Positions 1-7,815 of a stretch of DNA of 64,000 bases are shown piece by piece; positions within the stretch are counted from its first letter, which is position 1, and each line of letters starts with the position of its first letter. Origin of the DNA: Oecophyllibacter saccharovorans. Lineage in GTDB: Bacteria > Pseudomonadota > Alphaproteobacteria > Acetobacterales > Acetobacteraceae. A program made the translations under genes and the position numbers. The DNA lies in NCBI RefSeq assembly GCF_006542375.1, contig NZ_CP038143.1, positions 868,001-932,000 of the forward strand, written 5' to 3'. The notes below the pieces were generated by a model. That model saw only the letters and a list, made by a program, of their open reading frames with translations, ran no database searches and was not told the origin of the DNA.

Positions 1-1
1 C

Positions 2-358
2 TACAATCTCGAGGAACGCGGCACGGAGTTCGACCTGCTGGCACGCGATGCCGCCAGTGGCGTGGTGACGATGGCCTACTCTCCCCTGGGCCAGGCGGGC
101 GCGCTGCTGCGCCAGCCTGTCCTGGTGGAAATCGCCAGCCGGCACGAAACCTCTCTCGGCCCCGCCACGCCCGCGCAGATCGCCCTGGCCTGGGTACTGC
201 GCCAGAAAAACATGCTCGCCATTCCCAAGGCTGCAAGCGTGGCACACCAGAAACTCAATATCGCCGCCCTGCAGATCGTGCTCACGCCTCAGGACCTGGC
301 CGCCCTTGACCGAGCCTTTCTGCCGCCGCGCCGCAAGCAGTCGCTCAGCGTCATCTGA
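2..358 (+). CDS. Aldo/keto reductase, C-terminal part (5' end outside window)
   Basis: The reading frame is open from base 2, so the gene starts upstream of the window; about 118 residues remain. The visible part resembles the last third of an NADPH-dependent aldo/keto reductase: a strand ending in AYSPLGQ, then ALAWVLRQKNMLAIPKAAS, the segment that in this family forms beta-strand 8 and binds the NADP(H) 2'-phosphate (Lys and Ser of IPKAAS), then a helix with LTPQDLAALD. The catalytic Asp/Tyr/Lys/His lie in the missing part. The substrate cannot be told. It ends 27 bp before the next gene on the same strand, so the two may be co-transcribed. Confidence 0.85.
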   Translation, partial: YNLEERGTEFDLLARDAASGVVTMAYSPLGQAGALLRQPVLVEIASRHETSLGPATPAQIALAWVLRQKNMLAIPKAASVAHQKLNIAALQIVLTPQDLAALDRAFLPPRRKQSLSVI

Positions 359-385
359 GTTTCCGAGCTTGCAGAAAAGCGCCAG

Positions 386-1423
386 ATGTTCAGACGCCTT
401 GACCCCTTCCTGACCTGCCTGCTGGCAGCCGTGGCCCTGGCCACCGTGGTGCCCTGCCCTGCTCGCTGGCAGCCGGCACTGGCCCATCTGACGTCCGGGC
501 TCATCATGCTGATGTTCTTCTTTCAGGGCGCCAAGCTGAAGCGCAGCGCCCTGGTGGAAAGCCTGAAGGACTGGCAGCTCCAGGGGGCCGTTCTGGCGGT
601 CACTTTCGTCGTCTTCCCCCTGGTGGGGTTGGGGCTGTACGCCTTCTGCCACCGCTTTGCGCCCCATCTGCTGGCCCCGGCCCTGTGGACGGGCATCCTG
701 TTCCTGTGCTGCCTGCCTTCCACCGTCCAGTCCTCCATCGCCCTTACCTCCATTGCACGCGGCAATGTCCCGGCAGTCATCTGTGCGGCCACGGCCTCCA
801 ACATTCTCGGCATTTTCCTGACCCCCCTGCTGACGGGGCTTCTGCTGGGACCGGCCGTTTCCGGCACTGGGCACGGCGGCACATCAGCGCTTTCAACCAT
901 TCTGGCCGTTGCGCGCGAACTTCTGGTGCCTTTTATTGCCGGACAATGCGTGCAGCGCTGGGTCGGGCCGGTCGTGGCACGCCACAAGTTCCTGCTGTCG
1001 CTGACCGATCGCAGCTCGATCATCGTCATGGTCTATGCCGCTTTCAGCTCGGCCGTCCTGCAGGGTCTGTGGCACCGCATCCCGCCGCTGGATTTTCTGA
1101 CTGTCACGGGCGTGTGTTTTGTTCTGCTGGTGATCCTGCTGCTGCTGACGGTTCTGCTGGCTCGCCTTTTGGGCGACGATCGGGCCGATACCATCGTGCT
1201 TCAGTTCTGCGGCTCCAAGAAGTCCCTGGCAACCGGCGTGCCCATGGCGAGCGTCATCTTCCCTGCAGGGGCCGGCATCATTGTCGTGCCGCTGATGATC
1301 TATCACCAGCTCCAGCTGTTCATCTGCACGCTCCTGGCGCGCCATTACGCCCGTACTTTCGCTGAGTCTCAGGCTGGCGCGGAACCGTCCAGGTTCCAGG
1401 GCACGGGCACGCCTTCCACGTAA
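386..1423 (+). CDS. SBF-like (bile acid:Na+ symporter family, YfeH type) membrane transporter
   Basis: A 345-residue protein with about nine or ten hydrophobic segments spread over its length. Its N-terminus (FLTCLLAAVALATVVP, then GLIMLMFFFQGAKL) is typical of the SBF-like/YfeH branch of the bile acid:sodium symporter superfamily, whose members carry organic anions across the inner membrane; the substrate of this branch is mostly unknown. The crossover segment near residues 110-120 (CCLPSTVQSSIALTSIARGN) is the conserved SBF motif. ATG at 386 is used; no strong ribosome-binding site is seen (AGAAAAGCGCC precedes). The last 55 bp overlap, tail to tail, the 3' end of the btuD-like gene on the other strand, which is a larger convergent overlap than usual. 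Confidence 0.85.
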   Translation: MFRRLDPFLTCLLAAVALATVVPCPARWQPALAHLTSGLIMLMFFFQGAKLKRSALVESLKDWQLQGAVLAVTFVVFPLVGLGLYAFCHRFAPHLLAPALWTGILFLCCLPSTVQSSIALTSIARGNVPAVICAATASNILGIFLTPLLTGLLLGPAVSGTGHGGTSALSTILAVARELLVPFIAGQCVQRWVGPVVARHKFLLSLTDRSSIIVMVYAAFSSAVLQGLWHRIPPLDFLTVTGVCFVLLVILLLLTVLLARLLGDDRADTIVLQFCGSKKSLATGVPMASVIFPAGAGIIVVPLMIYHQLQLFICTLLARHYARTFAESQAGAEPSRFQGTGTPST

Positions 1424-2199
1424 CGGGGAAGGATGCCGTAAACACGGCGCAGGTTTTCAGCGGTCAGGGCAGAAGCAGGCGAGCTGAGTGCGACCAGGCG
1501 GCCCTGGTGCAGCAGGGCAATCCGGTCACAGAAGCGGGCAGCCAGCGTGAGGTCATGCAGCACGAGCACGCAGCTTCCGGCAGCGCCTGTTTTTTGGCTG
1601 TCAGGCAGCATCGGCCTGGCGCGCGTGCGGGCACGCAGAAGCTGCAGCATGTGCAGGGCCTGCGCCGGGTCCAGGGCGGCAACCGGTTCATCCGCCAGCA
1701 GAACCGGCGCTTCCGTGACAAGGGCCCGGGCCAGAACAAGCCGCGCCTTCTCTCCGCCTGACAGCGTGTTGGCCGGCTGGCGGGCCTGGGTCAGCAGACC
1801 GACCTCACTCAGGCACCGGGCAGTCAGTTCAGCTTCAGTGTTACGCGCGCGCGCGCTCCGACAAGCCAGCAACCCCAGGGAGGCGACTTCTTCCACACAC
1901 ATTCCTTCAGGCACCGTGCCGCTCTGGGGCATGTAGGCCAGAAGCCGCGTGCGTTCACGCAGGCGCCAGTCTGCCAGGTTTCTGCCAGCCAGCATAAGCG
2001 TTCCCTCTGCAGGCCGCAGCAGACCGCCCAGAAGCTTCAACAGGGTCGATTTGCCAGCCCCGTTCGGCCCGAGGATACCCAGGACTTCTCCCGCCTCCAC
2101 GGACAGGGAAATATCATGCACGAGCGCGCGATCGGCCCTTGGACCGACCGAAAATGAAAGTTCCTTTCCGTCCAGCCAGGAAAATGCAGGTAAGCTCAT
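1369..2199 (-). CDS. btuD: ABC transporter ATP-binding protein, corrinoid/iron-siderophore type (BtuD-like)
   Basis: The cytoplasmic ATPase that powers the importer formed with the adjacent permease and binding protein. The 276 residues show Walker A (GPNGAGKST), Q-loop (YMPQSG), signature (LSGGEKARLVLARAL), Walker B followed by the catalytic Glu replaced in the usual way by LLADEP, and the H-loop (LVLHDLTLA). The start chosen is ATG at 2199: it overlaps the permease stop in an ATGA arrangement, implying translational coupling; a longer frame extends upstream but runs inside the permease gene. A loop rich in Arg/Ala just before the H-loop (about residues 190-205, RARTRARPMLPDSQKTGAAG) is longer than in E. 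coli BtuD. Cobalamin is inferred from the four-gene context; a siderophore cannot be excluded. Confidence 0.85.
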   Translation of the reverse strand: MSLPAFSWLDGKELSFSVGPRADRALVHDISLSVEAGEVLGILGPNGAGKSTLLKLLGGLLRPAEGTLMLAGRNLADWRLRERTRLLAYMPQSGTVPEGMCVEEVASLGLLACRSARARNTEAELTARCLSEVGLLTQARQPANTLSGGEKARLVLARALVTEAPVLLADEPVAALDPAQALHMLQLLRARTRARPMLPDSQKTGAAGSCVLVLHDLTLAARFCDRIALLHQGRLVALSSPASALTAENLRRVYGILPRYVEGVPVPWNLDGSAPA

Positions 2200-3245
2200 G
2201 GCGCGCCTGAGCCCCTGAACCGGGTACGCAACTTCCAGATCTGGGCCAGGAAAAACGGCGTGCCGATCAATGAGGTCACAACGCCCAGCTGCAGTTCCGC
2301 CCCGTGCAGCACTGGCCAAGGGATGCGCACCAGGACATCCGCTCCTCCCAGCAATACCGCTCCTGCCAGCGCTGAGGGCAGCAACGTGAAAGAGGGACGT
2401 CCCCCTGTAACGGAGCGCACCATATGGGGCACCACCAGCCCCACAAAGCCGATCGCGCCTGAAACAGCCACACCGCTGCCCACGACCAGCGCGGTGCCGC
2501 AAACCAGGCGCAGCTGCAGCCGCTCCGGCGCAAAACCCATGCTCCGGGCCACCTCCTCGCCCAGCGCCATGGCATCCAGCCCCCGGCCCGAGCCCAGCAG
2601 GAGCAGCCCGCCCAGCCCGAGCCCGGGAAGAGCCAGCAGCGCCTCAGGCCAGCCATCCTGCGCCAGGGATCCCATCAGCCAGTGCATGATCTCGTAAGCC
2701 GCATAGGGGCTCGGCAGGAGATTGAGCACGAGGGCGAGCAAAGCCATGCCCAGCGTGGACAGCCCCAGCCCGGCCAACACCAGAACCAGCGGCCCGCACT
2801 GCCCGAAAGCGAGCAGAATGAGCGTCGCCACCGCTGCTCCCAGCAGGGATGCTGCCGGCAGCAGAAGCGGTAAAGCGTGAAACAGGCCTGTGTAATATAC
2901 ACCGACCGCCCCCAGCGCCGCCCAGGTCGACAGCCCCAGCACACCGGGATCAGCCAGCGGATTGCGCAGAAAGCCCTGCCAGCAGGCGCCTGAAAGCCCC
3001 AGCGTGCCGCCAATGCTCAGCGCCAGCACCAGGCGCGGCAGACGCAGCGCCCCCATGATCACCGCAGCAGGCGTGCGGTGACCCAAGGCCCAATCCACCA
3101 GTCCCTGGCCGACGGCAAGCCCCGCCTCGCCCTGATGCAGCGACAGAAAGCTCACGCCAGCCAGCGCCGCTGCCAGCGCGAGCAGAACGACCCTGTATCG
3201 CTGCCGGGACCCGACCTGCCCTTGTAATGACTGGAAATGTTTCAC
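2196..3245 (-). CDS. btuC: FecCD-family ABC permease (BtuC-like)
   Basis: A 349-residue polytopic inner-membrane protein with about ten hydrophobic helices. It shows family hallmarks of the BtuC/FhuB/FecCD permeases: LRLPRLVLALSIGGTLGLSGACWQGFLRNPLADPGVLG near the N-terminus and GAIGFVGLVVPHMVR followed by the coupling region. In this family it forms a homodimer receiving substrate from the periplasmic binding protein. The start is GTG at 3245, which lies inside a parS sequence; an AAAGGG stretch about 8 nt upstream may serve as ribosome-binding site. It follows the btuF-like gene after 48 bp and overlaps btuD by 4 bp, so the set is one transcription unit. Confidence 0.88.
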   Translation of the reverse strand: MKHFQSLQGQVGSRQRYRVVLLALAAALAGVSFLSLHQGEAGLAVGQGLVDWALGHRTPAAVIMGALRLPRLVLALSIGGTLGLSGACWQGFLRNPLADPGVLGLSTWAALGAVGVYYTGLFHALPLLLPAASLLGAAVATLILLAFGQCGPLVLVLAGLGLSTLGMALLALVLNLLPSPYAAYEIMHWLMGSLAQDGWPEALLALPGLGLGGLLLLGSGRGLDAMALGEEVARSMGFAPERLQLRLVCGTALVVGSGVAVSGAIGFVGLVVPHMVRSVTGGRPSFTLLPSALAGAVLLGGADVLVRIPWPVLHGAELQLGVVTSLIGTPFFLAQIWKLRTRFRGSGAP

Positions 3246-3252
3246 GTGAAAC
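3239..3252. promoter_or_regulatory. parS: parS centromere site (ParB-binding), left copy
   Basis: The 14-bp palindrome GTTTCACGTGAAAC is perfect here and is preceded by T, giving 15 of 16 matches to the parS consensus TGTTTCACGTGAAACA. It covers the GTG start codon of the btuC-like gene. The ParB protein encoded at 57.4-58.4 kb is the expected binder. parS sites in bacteria cluster near the replication origin, and this one lies about 32 kb left of the proposed origin. Confidence 0.9.
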
Positions 3253-3293
3253 CCTTTTTCACCAACCTCTTCGCTCTCCCTCCCATTCTTCCG

Positions 3294-4256
3294 TCACGGA
3301 GGGCTGGCACTCAACCGGTGCCGCATGGCAATCAGTTTGCGCAGCGCTTCAAGGCTGCGGGTGGTCGGGCACAGCAACAGGCGTTGCGGCAGGCGCAGAA
3401 CCGCAACGCCGCCATGCCCTTCGCCCTGGCGACCCTGCAGCAGAAGAACCAGGCGCTGCGGTGCGGCTTCGGACAGGGAGGCACCTTCGCCAAGCACCGG
3501 CAGCACCAGCAGATCCGGGGGACGCCGCAGCAGGGCTTCCATCCCCGCTTCAGTCTCAGGCGCTCCCGAAAGACCCACGGGGCGGAAGCCTGCCTGCCGT
3601 ACCAGCGCCAGGGTGAAAGCGGACGGCTCCTGCTCCAGCACGACCGCTGTCAGTGGTCTGTGGGGAGGCTTATCTGGTGGCTGGGCGATCAAGCCCCCCA
3701 GCGCCTGACGATAAGCCTGTGCGCGCTCGCGTGCCAGCGATGCGACACCCAAAGTCTCCCCGAGCCTTTCGAGCTGATCGGCAACACCCTCGAGCGTTTC
3801 CGGGGGGCGAAGACGGTGAAAAACGAAATTTCCCTTCCCCTCATGACTCAGAGCCCGCCTGACTAGGCGCTCAAGGCCTTCATGGCCCCATGGCCCGTCA
3901 AGAATCACGTCGGGCCGTTCAAGAATCAGGCTTTCAGGCGTCGGAAGCTGGCTGGGCAGGGGCGCGTGCATGTTGCTTCCGGCTTCGCGGCAGAAGGCAC
4001 TTTCCGTGCAGCGCTGCACCAGAGGGGTCAGGCCCAGGATCTGCGCACGCGCCAGAGCCTGTGGCGCACCGGTTTCCCCAGGGGATCCGAGAAGTTCCAG
4101 AACCAGCTGGTCCGTGCAGAGATTGAGCGACCGGATTGTGGGCGCTGGCGGTGCGGCGCGGCAGTGGGCAACCGGCTCTGCCATCAGCGCCAGGAATACG
4201 AGCCCGCACAGGCGCCGGAGCGTTCCTGCCTTCACTTCAATTGCCCACCCATTCAT
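3294..4256 (-). CDS. btuF: Periplasmic corrinoid-binding protein (BtuF-like)
   Basis: Substrate-binding protein of the importer. The 320 residues start with a signal peptide (hydrophobic GLVFLALMAEPVAHCRA after basic residues, cleavage likely near residue 30). The mature start, RSLNLCTDQLVLELLG, is typical of the BtuF/FepB class III binding proteins, as is the second-lobe segment PHRPLTAVVLEQEPSAFTLA and the DLLVLPV strand. ATG at 4256 is preferred: an AAAGGAGG stretch lies just upstream, and the signal peptide begins right after it. A longer frame begins at 4367 but would add residues overlapping the receptor gene. It follows the receptor gene by 43 bp. Ligand assignment to cobalamin rests on context and family resemblance. 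Confidence 0.8.
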   Translation of the reverse strand: MNGWAIEVKAGTLRRLCGLVFLALMAEPVAHCRAAPPAPTIRSLNLCTDQLVLELLGSPGETGAPQALARAQILGLTPLVQRCTESAFCREAGSNMHAPLPSQLPTPESLILERPDVILDGPWGHEGLERLVRRALSHEGKGNFVFHRLRPPETLEGVADQLERLGETLGVASLARERAQAYRQALGGLIAQPPDKPPHRPLTAVVLEQEPSAFTLALVRQAGFRPVGLSGAPETEAGMEALLRRPPDLLVLPVLGEGASLSEAAPQRLVLLLQGRQGEGHGGVAVLRLPQRLLLCPTTRSLEALRKLIAMRHRLSASPP

Positions 4257-4299
4257 CCCCCTCCTTTCATCCAGGCCGCCATGGACGGAGCCCTCTTTC

Positions 4300-6375
4300 C
4301 TAGAGACCAAGGCGCACCCCGCCATAAAAGGCACGCCCCGGCTGTCGGTAGCCGGCTGGCGACGCATAATTGCGGTTGGTCAGGTTATCGCCCCGCATGA
4401 AAAGCTGCAGGCGGGGGGTAAGCTGGTAGCTCAGGGCCAGGCTGGCCGTCAGATAAGGCGCCGTCCGCACGGCTTGCGGGTCGTAACGCCCGATATCGTG
4501 CCAGTTGCTGACATAAAGCAGCGCAGGCGCCACGGTCAGCCCTGCGCAGGGCTGCCAGATGAGGGTAGCGGCGAATTTGTGGTGCGGCCTGCGCAACAGG
4601 GGCTGATGGGTGGTAGTATCGCGCGCCACCGTCCAGGTATAGGAACCCTGCAGATTGAGTTTGGGGGAAAAAACCGCCTGCACCACTGCCTCCGCACCGT
4701 GGGTTTCGGCCCGGCTGACATTGAAATAACTGCCCATCCAGCCTCCCCCCGGCAGGGGGGCATACTGGATCAGATCGCGCACGTGATTGGCGTAGTAATC
4801 AGCGCTCATCACCAGGTGGCCGCCCCACAGCCGCTGCTCAAAACCGCCGTCAAAGCCCACAAGGCGCTCGGCATGCAGATGCGGGTTGGGCATGACGTAG
4901 AGCGTGCGCACACTCAGCTCCTCCAGCGATGGCCCCCGGAAGCCGGTGCCGCCACTGGCCTTGAAAGCCAACCCTGTGCCTGGCACCGACACCACCGGGG
5001 CGACCCGCCAGGTCAGATGGTTGCCGTAACGGGTGCTGGCATCAAAACGGAGATTGGCAGCCAGGGAAAGCCAGGGGTTCCAACGCGCTGTCAGCTGGCC
5101 GTATCCGGCTTCCGTCACGATGGACGCACTGCCGCTGCGCCCTTCGCGCCGGTCGGGGCGCAGCAGGCGCTCAGACAGGTGGTCGACCCCGAGCAGCAGG
5201 GTCGTGCCCGCGTCCAAACGGGCCAGGGCCTGCCAGTCCGCTTTCGCCCTCAGGCTCCGGTTGAACATCCGCCCGGACCGGCTGCCGGCCGGGAGATCGC
5301 GGCGGTCAATGAGAACAATGCCGCCCTCGACTTTCTGGACCAGGCGCCGGTCAAAGCTTTCCAGCTGCAGGCGACCGTGCAGAACAGCCTGAGCCTGATC
5401 ACTCCTGTCGTGACGGTCTGAAGGACCGTCCAGACCGGTTCGCGGCTCCACCTGGTCATGGACATAGGCATAATGTGCATCAATGAGATGGGCCGTGAAC
5501 TGCGCGCTTAGCGCCTGGGTGAGATCATAGTCAAATCGCATGCTGGCTGTGCGGTTGTCATTGCGGTTGTCTGCCACCCGCCGGTGCCCGGCAGGGGCCT
5601 GGGGGGCACGGGCGCGCCATGGCCGCGGCACGTCATCGAAGCCGCCCACATGGCTGTGACGCAGGGCGACCATGTAGTGAAAGCGGTCCTGCTGGCCTGA
5701 GAGCGTTGCGGCCTGGTCCGTGGTTGCATATGTGCCGCCTTCGGCGCGTATCCAGGCCTGTGGCCTGGTCGCCTGGCCTTCCTGGGTGGTGATGTCAATC
5801 ACACCCCCCATGGCATCGGCGCCATAAAGGCCGCTTTGCGGGCCGCGCAGGACTTCCACGCGCCCCAGCCCCGCGCTCATGAACTGGCCCGGATCGAACT
5901 GACCGGAAGGCGTGCCGGCATCGTTGATCTCCATGCCGTCCAGACGCGCCTTGACCTCGTTGGCATTCAACCCGCGCACGAAAACCGAAGCCGTCCCGCC
6001 ATTGCCGCCGCTGCGCATCACGCTCAGCCCCGGAACATAATTCAGCACATCTACCAGGGTACGGCGCTGGGTGGCGGTGATTTCAGGCTGCGTGATGACC
6101 GTCACTGCCGAGCCCACCTGCGAGACAGGGCGGGGCTGGCGTTCCGCCGTCACGGTCAGCACGTCCGCTGTACCGGTCTTGGGCGACGGGGCCGGGGGAC
6201 TGGGCGCCCCTTTCATGAGGGGGCGCTGGCCCTTGTCTTTGCCGGCAGACGGCAGGTCCGCGCTCCGCCCCAGGTGAGGCACGGCAAGCAGCATCAGGGG
6301 CAAGCCTGCCAGAACCAGGCTGTAAGGCAGACATGAGACGCGCGGCCGGCCGCAACGGATCAGCTCACGCACCAT
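4300..6375 (-). CDS. btuB: TonB-dependent outer-membrane receptor, BtuB-like
   Basis: A 691-residue outer-membrane transporter. It has an N-terminal signal (LPYSLVLAGLPLMLLAVPH), a Pro-rich linker, a TonB box-like ADVLTVTA near residue 70, and a plug domain (VLNYVPGLSVMRSGGNGG, VFVRGLNANEVKARLDGMEINDAG, VEVLRGPQSGLYGADAMGGVIDI). The rest is a 22-strand-type beta barrel ending in YGGVRLGL, with a C-terminal aromatic/Leu end as barrels have. Plug motifs match BtuB-type receptors, and the three following genes encode a matching ABC importer, so vitamin B12 or a related corrinoid is the likely cargo. The gene is divergent from the nuclease gene, with only 117 bp between start codons; no recognisable cobalamin riboswitch fits in that gap. 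Confidence 0.88.
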   Translation of the reverse strand: MVRELIRCGRPRVSCLPYSLVLAGLPLMLLAVPHLGRSADLPSAGKDKGQRPLMKGAPSPPAPSPKTGTADVLTVTAERQPRPVSQVGSAVTVITQPEITATQRRTLVDVLNYVPGLSVMRSGGNGGTASVFVRGLNANEVKARLDGMEINDAGTPSGQFDPGQFMSAGLGRVEVLRGPQSGLYGADAMGGVIDITTQEGQATRPQAWIRAEGGTYATTDQAATLSGQQDRFHYMVALRHSHVGGFDDVPRPWRARAPQAPAGHRRVADNRNDNRTASMRFDYDLTQALSAQFTAHLIDAHYAYVHDQVEPRTGLDGPSDRHDRSDQAQAVLHGRLQLESFDRRLVQKVEGGIVLIDRRDLPAGSRSGRMFNRSLRAKADWQALARLDAGTTLLLGVDHLSERLLRPDRREGRSGSASIVTEAGYGQLTARWNPWLSLAANLRFDASTRYGNHLTWRVAPVVSVPGTGLAFKASGGTGFRGPSLEELSVRTLYVMPNPHLHAERLVGFDGGFEQRLWGGHLVMSADYYANHVRDLIQYAPLPGGGWMGSYFNVSRAETHGAEAVVQAVFSPKLNLQGSYTWTVARDTTTHQPLLRRPHHKFAATLIWQPCAGLTVAPALLYVSNWHDIGRYDPQAVRTAPYLTASLALSYQLTPRLQLFMRGDNLTNRNYASPAGYRQPGRAFYGGVRLGL

Positions 6376-6492
6376 GCAAGGCCCTGGCCTGAAGCAAAAA
6401 TCTGAAGCCAGTCCAACCTCCGTTCGCCCGCTCTTTCCAACCGTGTTACCCTAGGCATTCCCGCCCTTGCCTGTCTCGGAAAATGCCCTTTC

Positions 6493-7815
6493 ATGACCGT
6501 TCTGCGCTTTCTCCATGCGGCCGACCTGCATCTTGACAGCCCCCTGCGCGGGCTGAAACGCCATGAGGGCCTGCCGCATGAGGAGATCCGCCTTGCCACC
6601 CGCCGCGCCCTCGACCGCCTGGTGGAAACCGCCATCGCAGAGGAAGTGGCTTTCGTCATTCTGGCAGGCGACCTGTATGACGGCGACTGGAAAGATGCCT
6701 CGACCGGCCTGTATATGGCCAGCGCCCTCGGCAGGCTGACACGCAAGGGCATTGAGGTCATCACGGTTTCAGGTAACCATGATGCGGATTCAGTGATCAG
6801 CCGGCGCTTGCCCATGCCTGAAGGCGTGCACACCTTTCCCACCCGCCAGCCGACCACCTACCGGCTGGAAGGGCTGCAGGTCGCGCTGCACGGCCAGAGC
6901 TTCGCCACCCGTCACGTGCCTGAAGACATCACCCGCAATTTCCCCCCGCCGGTGCCCGGCTGGCTCAATATCGGGGTGTTGCACACCTCCCTGACAGGCG
7001 ACAGCGCCCATGCCACCTACGCGCCGTGCACTGTCGAGGGGCTGTGTGCGCTCGGTTATGATTACTGGGCGCTCGGCCATGTCCACAAGCGCCAGATCGT
7101 GCATGAGGCGCCGTGGATCGTCTTCCCGGGCGTCATTCAGGGGCGGCATGTGCGCGAGACCGGGGCCTGCGGCGGCATGATCGTGGAGGCGGAAGGCACG
7201 CGCATCCTTTCGGTGCGGCCTGTCGATTTCGACACCGTGCGCTGGCACGTCCTGAACCTTGATCTCACGGATATGGCAACCACAGAGGCCCTTGCCCGCC
7301 GGGCGCGCCAGCAGCTCATGGAAGCCATGGGGGCAGCGGAAGGCAGATTGCTGGTGGTGCGCGTCGTGCTGCAGGGAACCACGCCCCTGCACGGGCAGCT
7401 GGGCCGATGGGATGAGGACCTGCGCGCCATCATGGCCGGGCTTGGAGAAGGCATCGCGCTGGAAAAACTGCACGATGAAACACGCCCGCCTGCGCAGCAA
7501 CGCACCGCCAACCCCCTGCTCGACACGCTGCTTGAGGAAGCCAGGCAGGACGTGCTGGGCAAAAGCATGCCGCACATGCCCCACGAAAACCCGCTGGCAG
7601 CCCTGGATGAAACCCTCAGTGACTTCCTGCGCCTGCTGCCGCGCGACATCGCGTCCGAGGCGCTGACCACAGCCCCTGAGCTCTTGCTGGGCCAGGCAAT
7701 GACAAGTCTGAAAGACCGGCTGACAGGAGCGCACACGCCAGACGATCGCTTGCCTGAAGCACCCGCAGCCCAATCCACCAGAGCGGACCATAACTCCCGG
7801 GGAAACGCAGCATGA
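6493..7815 (+). CDS. DNA repair metallophosphoesterase, SbcD/YhaO-like
   Basis: A 440-residue calcineurin-fold nuclease subunit. All metal-binding motifs of the Mre11/SbcD family can be seen: FLHAADLHLDSPL (motif I), LAGDLYDG (II), VSGNHDAD (III), a His in GVLHTSL (IV) and ALGHVHKRQ (V). Length and the HAADLHLDSPLRGL start fit the YhaO branch rather than classic SbcD. In the family it cuts DNA ends or hairpins together with an SMC-like ATPase; the partner is the next gene, which overlaps it by 4 bp (ATGA). The C-terminal third, rich in Ala/Pro/Thr, carries no catalytic motif and may hold the partner-docking segment. Confidence 0.88.
   Translation: MTVLRFLHAADLHLDSPLRGLKRHEGLPHEEIRLATRRALDRLVETAIAEEVAFVILAGDLYDGDWKDASTGLYMASALGRLTRKGIEVITVSGNHDADSVISRRLPMPEGVHTFPTRQPTTYRLEGLQVALHGQSFATRHVPEDITRNFPPPVPGWLNIGVLHTSLTGDSAHATYAPCTVEGLCALGYDYWALGHVHKRQIVHEAPWIVFPGVIQGRHVRETGACGGMIVEAEGTRILSVRPVDFDTVRWHVLNLDLTDMATTEALARRARQQLMEAMGAAEGRLLVVRVVLQGTTPLHGQLGRWDEDLRAIMAGLGEGIALEKLHDETRPPAQQRTANPLLDTLLEEARQDVLGKSMPHMPHENPLAALDETLSDFLRLLPRDIASEALTTAPELLLGQAMTSLKDRLTGAHTPDDRLPEAPAAQSTRADHNSRGNAA

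Noticed and set aside
3970-5421. 483-codon plus-strand frame across the btuF- and btuB-like genes
   Set aside because: Antisense to two genes with clear homology; composition (Arg, Gln, Pro, His) and lack of motifs mark a shadow frame.
6376-6492. Possible cobalamin riboswitch before the btuB-like gene
   Set aside because: The 117-bp gap is too short for the usual 200-nt element, and the conserved B12 box and core strings could not be found on the minus strand.
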